Below, piece by piece: positions 7,598 through 12,404 of a DNA stretch of 12,404 bases; the first letter of the stretch is position 1, and each line of letters starts with the position of its first letter. The position numbers were made by a program, and so were the translations under genes. The notes beneath the pieces are model-generated. The model was not told the origin of the DNA and did no database searches. It saw nothing but the letters and a program-made list of their open reading frames with translations. The DNA comes from JACZXQ01 sp036986155 (lineage in GTDB: Bacteria; Gemmatimonadota; Gemmatimonadetes; Longimicrobiales; Gaopeijiaceae), in the NCBI GenBank assembly GCA_036986155.1, contig BTRA01000087.1:1-12404 (forward strand), read 5' to 3'.

Positions 7598-7709
7598 ATG
7601 GGTGGGAGAGTGAACTCGGCAGGATGAATCTACGATTGCGCGGAGAGGAGACTCGTCGCAAGGACTCTGGTCGATCCAGTGAAGGTCGCGACGCCCTCAC
7701 AGTGCTTCT

Positions 7710-7725
7710 GCGTGTTCTTACACGC
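7710..7725. repeat. Perfect inverted repeat upstream of the M19 gene
   Basis: GCGTGT at 7710-7715 and ACACGC at 7720-7725 form a 6-bp stem with a TCTT loop, about 75 nt before the M19 start. The 8-bp palindrome GGCCGGCC at 7726-7733 follows directly. Dyad symmetry at this distance fits an operator, but this is inference from position only. Confidence 0.35.
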
Positions 7726-7788
7726 GGCCGGCCCATTGCGCGACCACCGAGTTTGCCCCCAAGGTACGGGCTCGAATCGCACCATTTT

Positions 7789-7795
7789 GGGAGGA
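7789..7795 (+). promoter_or_regulatory. Ribosome binding site of the M19 dipeptidase
   Basis: GGGAGGA lies 4 nt before the ATG at 7800 and supports this start, which also places the lipoprotein signal peptide exactly at the N-terminus. Confidence 0.7.
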
Positions 7796-7799
7796 CACC

Positions 7800-9065
7800 A
7801 TGCGCCAAGTGATCAGGCCTCTTTCGTGCCTGACTATTGCCCTTGCCGTCGCCAGTTGTGCCGGCCCGGACCAGGGCGAGGAATCCGACACTGAACTCGT
7901 GGAACGCGCGCGAGCAATCCACGAGCGGGTAATCACCATCGACACCCACGTCGACATCGAATCGAACTTTGCCACGGACGAGGTGGACCCGCTCAATGCG
8001 GACCGGCAGGTGACGCTCGAGAAGATGCGGGAGGGCGGGCTCAACACGGCGTTTTTCGCCGTCTATGTGGGTCAGACGGAGCGCACGCCGGGGAACTACG
8101 AGCAGGCCAAGGCAGACGCGATGACCAAGTTCGAGGCAGTCCACCGCATGGCCGACGAGATGTACCCGGATCAGATCGAAATCGCCTATAGCGCTGACGA
8201 CGTCGAGCGCATCCACGCGGCGGGCAAGCTCGTGGCTGCCATCGGCATCGAGAACGGATACGCAATCGGCAAGGATCTCTCGCTGCTCGAGAGGTACCAC
8301 GAGTTGGGTGGGCGCTACATCACGCTGGCGCACAACGGGCACAACGACATCTCGGACTCCGGTAACCCACGCCCGGATCTGGGCGACGCCACGGAGGAGC
8401 ACGGTGGGCTCAGCGAGTTCGGCGAGCAGGTCGTGGCCGAGATGAACCGCCTAGGCATCCTGGTCGACATATCGCACATTTCCAAGGATGCCAGCCTACA
8501 GGCCATGCGGGTGTCGCGTGCGGCGGTCATCGCGTCGCATTCGAGCACCAAGGCCTTGGCAGATGTGTCCCGCAACCTGGACGATGAGCAACTGATGGCG
8601 CTCAAGGAAAACGGTGGCGTCATGCAGACCGTCGCGCTTGGCAGCTTCGTGAAGGTGCAGCCACCGGAGTATGATGAGGCGGTGCGAGCCATCCGTGAGG
8701 AGATGGATATCAGCGACGGCCGCGAGGGAGTGATGCGCCTCGACCCGGAGCGGCGGACCGAGTACGATCGGCGCGTTGGGGAGCTCGACGAAGTCTGGCC
8801 TCCGGCTAACCTCCAGGACTATGTGAACCACATCGATTATGCGGTGGACTTGATCGGCATCGACTATGTGGGCATCAGTTCAGACTTCGATGGGGGTGGG
8901 GGTATCGTTGGCTGGAGAGACGCCAGCGAGAGCCTCAACTTGACCGTCGAACTCGTGCGTCGCGGGTACACCGAAGACGACATCAGGAAGCTGTGGGGCG
9001 GCAATACGCTCCGCGTGTGGCGTGAGGCGGAAAAAGTCGCCGCCGAGATGCAGGGGGAAGGATAA
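7800..9065 (+). CDS. M19 family membrane dipeptidase lipoprotein
   Basis: This zinc dipeptidase of the renal dipeptidase family would hydrolyse dipeptides, in some members those with a C-terminal D-residue. It probably sits anchored in the envelope. The 421 residues begin with a lipoprotein signal peptide (LTIALAVASC, lipidated Cys20). The metal site is complete: His50 and Asp52 in DTHVD, Glu151 in GIENG, His226 in DISH and His247 in ASHSS, plus the conserved SSDFDGGGG near residues 360-368. The architecture is a single TIM-barrel amidohydrolase-like domain, and the length is normal for bacterial lipoprotein members. The frame is intact, unlike the genes to the left. Its stop is 3 nt before the TTG start of the enoyl reductase, so co-transcription with the fatty-acid operon is likely. 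A functional link to lipid synthesis is not evident; shared envelope growth is one guess. Confidence 0.93.
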   Translation: MRQVIRPLSCLTIALAVASCAGPDQGEESDTELVERARAIHERVITIDTHVDIESNFATDEVDPLNADRQVTLEKMREGGLNTAFFAVYVGQTERTPGNYEQAKADAMTKFEAVHRMADEMYPDQIEIAYSADDVERIHAAGKLVAAIGIENGYAIGKDLSLLERYHELGGRYITLAHNGHNDISDSGNPRPDLGDATEEHGGLSEFGEQVVAEMNRLGILVDISHISKDASLQAMRVSRAAVIASHSSTKALADVSRNLDDEQLMALKENGGVMQTVALGSFVKVQPPEYDEAVRAIREEMDISDGREGVMRLDPERRTEYDRRVGELDEVWPPANLQDYVNHIDYAVDLIGIDYVGISSDFDGGGGIVGWRDASESLNLTVELVRRGYTEDDIRKLWGGNTLRVWREAEKVAAEMQGEG

Positions 9066-9068
9066 CAG

Positions 9069-10025
9069 TTGACGACGTCGTCTCGAGACTTCGGAGCGAA
9101 CGAGTGGGGCCTGATTCTCGGGGGCTCGAGCGGCTTCGGGCTCGCCACGGCCCACAAGCTCGCTCAGCACGGCCTCAACCTGTGTATCGTGCACCGGGAC
9201 CGGCGCGGAGCCATGGGCCGCATCGAGCCAGAGTTCGAGCGCATCAAGAGCCACGGCATCAAGGTGCTCACCTTCAACAAGGACGCTCTGAGCACCGAGA
9301 TCCGGGGCGAGATACTCGATGAGCTCGCCGAGGCGATGGGGTCAGAGGGGAGAATCCGGGTCGTCCTCCACTCGATTGCGTTCGGCAATCTGAAGCTGGT
9401 GGCACCCGAGTCCCCACCCGGTGACGAGGCTCGCATGCGCCTGGCCGAGGCCCTCGGGACAGACGAAATCGCGCTCGCGGAGGCGGTGGACGGGCTGTTC
9501 GAGGAGGGAGTGGACGGCCTGCAGGGAATTGCCTCCGCCCCGGAGTATTCTTCGTCCGCCTTCCTCGAGGACGAGGATATGGTGCGTACCATCTACGCGA
9601 TGGGCACCAGCCTGCTCTCGTGGACCCAGGAACTGCTTTCGCGAGGCCTATTCGCCTCGGACGCCCGTGTGATGGGGCTCACTAGCGAGGGGAACGAGGT
9701 GGCGTGGAAGGGTTACGCGGCTGTGGCGGCTGCCAAAGTGGCCCTCGAGTCGGTGTCCAGGTCGATTGCGGTCGAGATGGCCCCCCACGGTATCCGCTCC
9801 AACATCGTCCAGGCGGGTGTCACGGATACACCGGCCCTACGCATGATCCCGGGCAGTGCCCACCTGAAGGCACAGGCACGCACGCGCAACCCGTTCGGGC
9901 GGCTTACCGAGCCGGTCGATGTGGCGAACGCGATCTACCTCCTCTCGCTGCCCGAGGCGGCTTGGATAAACGGGACCATCATCCGCGTAGACGGCGGTGA
10001 GCGTATCTCCGGGGTGTCACGATGA
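9069..10025 (+). CDS. FabI-like enoyl-ACP reductase (SDR superfamily, long form)
   Basis: This is an NAD(P)H-dependent short-chain dehydrogenase, probably reducing trans-2-enoyl-ACP in fatty-acyl elongation. The Rossmann nucleotide motif is GGSSGFG at about 18-24. The FabI-style HSIAFG motif is at 101-106. The catalytic pair is Tyr216 and Lys223, spaced Y-x6-K as in FabI rather than the Y-x3-K of ordinary SDR ketoreductases. The C-terminus has the usual NGTIIRVDGG. At 318 residues it is about 55 longer than FabI; the extra length lies around residues 112-172, between the HSI motif and the catalytic region. The start is a TTG at 9069, chosen because GGGGGAAGGA (9053-9062) precedes it and no better start lies close by. 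It follows the M19 stop by 3 nt and overlaps the next gene by 4 nt (ATGA at 10022-10025). A ketoreductase role cannot be excluded without a structure-based alignment. Confidence 0.82.
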   Translation: MTTSSRDFGANEWGLILGGSSGFGLATAHKLAQHGLNLCIVHRDRRGAMGRIEPEFERIKSHGIKVLTFNKDALSTEIRGEILDELAEAMGSEGRIRVVLHSIAFGNLKLVAPESPPGDEARMRLAEALGTDEIALAEAVDGLFEEGVDGLQGIASAPEYSSSAFLEDEDMVRTIYAMGTSLLSWTQELLSRGLFASDARVMGLTSEGNEVAWKGYAAVAAAKVALESVSRSIAVEMAPHGIRSNIVQAGVTDTPALRMIPGSAHLKAQARTRNPFGRLTEPVDVANAIYLLSLPEAAWINGTIIRVDGGERISGVSR

Positions 10026-11017
10026 CGTTGTACCTGCACGGATTGGGGCATTTTCATCCCGACACGGAGATCACGAACCAGTTCCTGACCGACCTCGACA
10101 TCGGCACGAACGACGAGTGGATCATGGAGCGCGTCGGGATTGAGAGTAGGCGCACCGTGATGTCGCTCGACTACATCCGCGAAACCCGCAACCTTGACCC
10201 GTCCGGGGCGGCGGAGGCGACCCTCTTCCCGCACTCCATGACGGGCAGGCTCGCGGCCGAGATGGCGCTCGAGCGGGCCGGGCTAGCCAAGGAGGACGTC
10301 GGCCTGGTCATCGCCGGCTCCAGCCGGCCCGGCACGCTCTCGCCCGCGGACGCGTGCAACATCGCCGAAGCGCTCGGCATGGAGGTGCCCGCCTTCGACA
10401 TCAACTCGGCGTGCACGAGCTTCAACGTAGCGCTCTTCATGCTCGCCGGGATGAGGCCCGAGGCCCTCCCGGAGTTTGTCCTGCTCGTCACCCCGGAGAG
10501 CCTCACCACAACAGTCGACTATTCCGACCGGTCCGCTTCGGTACTGTGGGGCGATGCGACCTCCGCCGCAGTCGTGTCGACCAAGGTGCCCTCACGCATG
10601 CAGATCCTGGGGAATACGTTCGACTCGAGTCCAGCGGGCGCGGGCAAGGTGGTCGTGCCCCACTTTGGCCATTTCAGGCAGGAAGGCCGTACGGTTCAGA
10701 TGTTCGCAATCAAGCGGACCATAAGGGGACTCAAGCGACTCCGGGCAGACCACCACCAGGAGGAGCGTGAATTCCACTTCATCGGCCACCAGGCGAACCT
10801 TCGGATGCTCGAGACCGTCTGCCTGAGGGCCGGCGTCGACGACGACCACCACCACTTCAACGTCGTCGACTATGGCAACACGGGATCGGCGGGTTCTCCG
10901 TCGGTGGTCTCAATGAACTGGGACCGGTGGACCGACCTTGACGACATCGGGATCGTCGGTGTCGGCGCAGGCCTTTCGTGGTCTGGATACGTGCTCCGAT
11001 TCGGGGAGGCACCGTGA
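10022..11017 (+). CDS. 3-oxoacyl-ACP synthase III family protein (FabH-like)
   Basis: This is a thiolase-fold condensing enzyme of the KAS III group. FabH itself condenses acyl-CoA with malonyl-ACP to start a fatty chain; related enzymes elongate or prime specialised lipids. The 331 residues match the family length. The full Cys-His-Asn triad is visible: Cys131 in INSACTSF, His256 in FIGHQANLRML and Asn286 in DYGNTGSAGSPSV. The C-terminal glycine-rich loop (GIVGVGAGLSWSGYVL) is typical. The N-terminal half diverges from housekeeping FabH (for example the LGHFHPDTEITNQFL opening), so the priming substrate may differ from acetyl-CoA. The gene overlaps its upstream neighbour through ATGA and the downstream fabA through GTGA (11014-11017), so its product is probably made in step with both. 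The reading frame is intact. Confidence 0.88.
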   Translation: MTLYLHGLGHFHPDTEITNQFLTDLDIGTNDEWIMERVGIESRRTVMSLDYIRETRNLDPSGAAEATLFPHSMTGRLAAEMALERAGLAKEDVGLVIAGSSRPGTLSPADACNIAEALGMEVPAFDINSACTSFNVALFMLAGMRPEALPEFVLLVTPESLTTTVDYSDRSASVLWGDATSAAVVSTKVPSRMQILGNTFDSSPAGAGKVVVPHFGHFRQEGRTVQMFAIKRTIRGLKRLRADHHQEEREFHFIGHQANLRMLETVCLRAGVDDDHHHFNVVDYGNTGSAGSPSVVSMNWDRWTDLDDIGIVGVGAGLSWSGYVLRFGEAP

Positions 11018-11604
11018 AGTACGACGAGTTCAGGGAGCGGAGTCACTTCAACCAGGACGAACTGCTCGCCCTGGCCCACGGACGCCTGATCGATGACCCT
11101 CCCGACGGATTCAGAGCGCGACTTCCCACCCCCCCAATGTTGATGGTCGACCGAGTGGTGGAGATGAGCCGCGACGGCCGTCGCGGCCGCGTCGTCGCCG
11201 AGCGAGATATCCGGCGTGACGACTGGTTCTTCCAGTGCCACTTCCTGGGAGATCCCGTGCAGCCGGGCTGCCTGGGTGTGGACGCCGTGTGGCAGCTCAT
11301 GGGCTTCTTCTGCGCCTGGAACGGCGCCGTGGGGACCGGCCGCGCGTTGGGATGCGGAGAGGTGGAGTTCTCCGGCCAGATCAGGCCCCACGACAACGTC
11401 GTTCGCTTCGAAATCGACATTGTACGCTACCAGGATCTCCCGAAATCGGGTTCGGCGGTGGCCATCGGTGACGCCCGTGTGCTGGTGGATGGCGAGCAGA
11501 TCTACGACATCCGCCGGGCGAGGGTTGGGGTCTTCCGCGACATCGATTATCCTGATTACCCCTGGCCGTCCCTGCATTCCAGGGGTGGCAGGATGGGAGA
11601 ATGA
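11014..11604 (+). CDS. fabA: FabA-type 3-hydroxydecanoyl-ACP dehydratase/isomerase
   Basis: This hotdog-fold dehydratase closely resembles E. coli FabA. In FabA the enzyme dehydrates 3-hydroxyacyl-ACP and isomerises trans-2-decenoyl-ACP to the cis-3 form, the branch point of anaerobic unsaturated fatty-acid synthesis. The 196 residues (E. coli FabA has about 170) contain LPTPPMLMVDRVVEM and the active-site block WFFQCHFLGDPVQPGCLGVD, with His76 and Asp90 corresponding to the catalytic His/Asp of FabA. AVWQLMGFF, GRALGCGEVEFSGQ and VLVDGEQIYD follow. FabZ has Glu where FabA has this Asp, so the FabA assignment is firm at the family level. I chose the GTG at 11014 because GGGGAGG (11003-11009) precedes it and it overlaps the previous stop as GTGA; an upstream in-frame ATG at 10978 would give 12 extra residues inside that gene. 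Isomerase activity is inferred from similarity only. Confidence 0.9.
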   Translation: MKYDEFRERSHFNQDELLALAHGRLIDDPPDGFRARLPTPPMLMVDRVVEMSRDGRRGRVVAERDIRRDDWFFQCHFLGDPVQPGCLGVDAVWQLMGFFCAWNGAVGTGRALGCGEVEFSGQIRPHDNVVRFEIDIVRYQDLPKSGSAVAIGDARVLVDGEQIYDIRRARVGVFRDIDYPDYPWPSLHSRGGRMGE

Positions 11605-12077
11605 CGGGGTCCGACTCGGGTGGAGTGGTGCTCCGCCCCGACGAGGTGCTGGAGTTGTTGCCCCAGCAGGAGCCCTTTCGGTTCGTGGACGAGATCATCG
11701 AGGTCGATGAAGAGCATATCAAGGCACGCTATCGGTTCCGGCCCGAGTCGGAGTTCTATCGCGGGCACTTTCCGGGCAACCCCATGACGCCGGGCGTGAT
11801 CCTTCTCGAAGCGATCGCCCAAGTCGGGGTTGTGGCCCTGGGCATCTTCCTGATCGCGCAGGATAGGGGCAGGGCCGAGGTCGAGCGCACCATCTCGCTG
11901 TTCACCGACGCAGAGGTCGACTTCTCGGGCATCGTGAAGCCGGGCGATGCGGTTACCATCTCGGCCACCAAGGTGTTCTTCCGGCGTGGCAAGCTCCGCT
12001 CCAAGGCGGAGATGACGCTCGACGACGGCAGCGTGGTGTGTGCGGCCACGATTTCGGGGATAGGAGTGCCCCGGTGA
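11601..12077 (+). CDS. FabZ-like 3-hydroxyacyl-ACP dehydratase
   Basis: This single hotdog-domain protein of 158 residues, near the usual FabZ length of about 140-160, would dehydrate 3-hydroxyacyl-ACP to trans-2-enoyl-ACP without isomerising it. The motif LLPQQEPFRFVDEI (19-32) matches the FabZ start. FYRGHFPGNPMTPGVILLEA carries the catalytic His56 and Glu70; the Glu in place of Asp separates it from FabA next door. The C-terminal half (FTDAEVDFSGIVKPGD, RRGKLRSKAEMTLDD) is typical of the fold. The ATG at 11601 has AGGA at 11590-11593 and overlaps the fabA stop as ATGA; its own stop overlaps the following synthase as GTGA (12074-12077). A FabA and a FabZ-like enzyme side by side suggests a division of labour between isomerising and simple dehydration steps, or two chain-length ranges. 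Confidence 0.87.
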   Translation: MTGSDSGGVVLRPDEVLELLPQQEPFRFVDEIIEVDEEHIKARYRFRPESEFYRGHFPGNPMTPGVILLEAIAQVGVVALGIFLIAQDRGRAEVERTISLFTDAEVDFSGIVKPGDAVTISATKVFFRRGKLRSKAEMTLDDGSVVCAATISGIGVPR

Positions 12078-12404
12078 GCCGCCGTGTCGTGATCACCGGG
12101 ATGGGCGTCGTCGCGCCCAACGGTGTGGGCCTGGAGGCCTACGAGATCGCGCTTCGCGAGGGACGGTCGGGCATCCGGCATTTCCCGCAGCTCGAGGAGC
12201 TCAAGTTCGGCTGCACGGTGGGAGGCATGCCCCAGGGCGTGGACGAGATAGCCCAGGAGTACTTCGCCCAGGACGAGCTGTTCGCCATGAACTCGAGCCA
12301 CCGCTACGGGTGCATCGCGGCGGTGGACGCATGGACCGACGCGGGTTTCGAGCGACCGGACCCGAACGACGACCGCGTCAACTGGGAGGCCGGGGCCATC
12401 ATCG
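12074..12404 (+). CDS. Beta-ketoacyl-ACP synthase (KAS I/II type), N-terminal part
   Basis: The frame starts at the GTG at 12074, which overlaps the previous stop as GTGA, and runs off the right edge after 110 codons. The N-terminus RRVVITGMGVVAPNGVG is diagnostic of FabF/FabB-type condensing enzymes, which extend acyl-ACP by two carbons using malonyl-ACP. The following residues (SGIRHFPQ, FAMNSSHRYGCIAAVDAW) match the family N-terminal domain. The active-site Cys and the two His lie outside the window, so catalytic competence cannot be checked. It is also impossible to say whether it is KAS I, KAS II or a chain-length-factor-like paralogue. GGAG at 12063-12066 is a reasonable Shine-Dalgarno sequence. 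As the fifth coupled gene, it would supply elongation to the operon. Confidence 0.87.
   Translation, partial: MSRRVVITGMGVVAPNGVGLEAYEIALREGRSGIRHFPQLEELKFGCTVGGMPQGVDEIAQEYFAQDELFAMNSSHRYGCIAAVDAWTDAGFERPDPNDDRVNWEAGAII

Larger units (their letters stand above)
7598..7799. other. Intergenic region upstream of the M19 dipeptidase
   Basis: About 200 nt without a supported gene. Weak open frames here show no recognisable domain. It should hold the promoter for the downstream dipeptidase and fatty-acid genes, but no clear -35/-10 pair stands out. It contains the hairpin at 7710-7725, a GGCCGGCC palindrome at 7726-7733, and a Shine-Dalgarno sequence at 7789-7795. Confidence 0.5.

Noticed and set aside
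7452..8402. A 316-codon minus-strand frame overlapping the M19 gene
   Set aside because: It is antisense to the M19 coding sequence, whose full metal site is visible, and crosses the kinase remnant in a different frame. No recognisable motifs.
10870..11577. A 235-codon minus-strand frame opposite fabA
   Set aside because: It is antisense to FabA with its intact catalytic block, and no domain or ribosome binding site was seen.
1..12404. CRISPR array, tRNA/rRNA genes, insertion sequences, phage or toxin-antitoxin genes
   Set aside because: No regularly spaced repeats, no tRNA-like cloverleaf, no transposase or integrase motif and no terminal inverted repeats were seen on either strand.

Overview
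The window is GC-rich bacterial DNA with tightly packed genes. Its gene repertoire is a Tat-exported molybdenum hydroxylase pair, an S9 prolyl-oligopeptidase-type peptidase, an M19 dipeptidase lipoprotein, a secreted SxxK serine hydrolase, remnants of a PknB-type kinase and a discrete fatty-acid synthesis operon. This resembles Gemmatimonadota or a related environmental phylum. The assignment is inferred from gene content and general protein style only; no rRNA or other phylogenetic marker is present.

Layout. (1) 1-189: the 3' end of a probable DinB/DUF1569-like gene. (2) 305-3033: a two-gene operon for a periplasmic isoquinoline-1-oxidoreductase-like molybdenum hydroxylase (2Fe-2S subunit plus Tat-signal molybdopterin subunit), ending in an 8-bp inverted repeat shared with the convergent next gene. 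(3) 3063-4782, minus strand: an S9 family peptidase whose reading frame is broken twice and which also looks shortened. (4) 5028-5714: an intact OmpA-family lipoprotein with a glycine zipper. (5) 5866-7084: a secreted beta-lactamase-fold serine hydrolase with one frameshift. (6) 7107-7597, minus strand: the remnant of a Ser/Thr protein kinase. (7) 7800-9065: an intact M19 dipeptidase lipoprotein. (8) 9069 to the right edge: five fatty-acyl genes (FabI-like enoyl reductase, KAS III-like condensing enzyme, FabA, FabZ-like dehydratase, KAS II-type synthase). Each joins the next by a 4-nt ATGA or GTGA overlap.

How the genes work together. The right-hand operon could run initiation or condensation (KAS III-like), dehydration or isomerisation (FabA, FabZ-like), enoyl reduction (FabI-like) and elongation (KAS II) as one co-translated unit. 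A ketoreductase and an acyl carrier protein are not seen and may lie beyond the right edge. FabA, classically tied to anaerobic unsaturated fatty-acid synthesis in Proteobacteria, makes this the most interesting part of the window. The alternatives are an unsaturated-fatty-acid module or a specialised polyene/lipid pathway. The M19 gene ends only 3 nt before the operon and is probably co-transcribed with it.

All detectable gene damage (S9 peptidase, serine hydrolase, kinase) lies between about 3.06 and 7.6 kb. Flanking genes, and the OmpA gene in the middle, are intact. This is either a decaying stretch or indel errors in the assembly; raw reads would decide. I found no CRISPR array, tRNA, rRNA, insertion sequence or recognisable new defence system.
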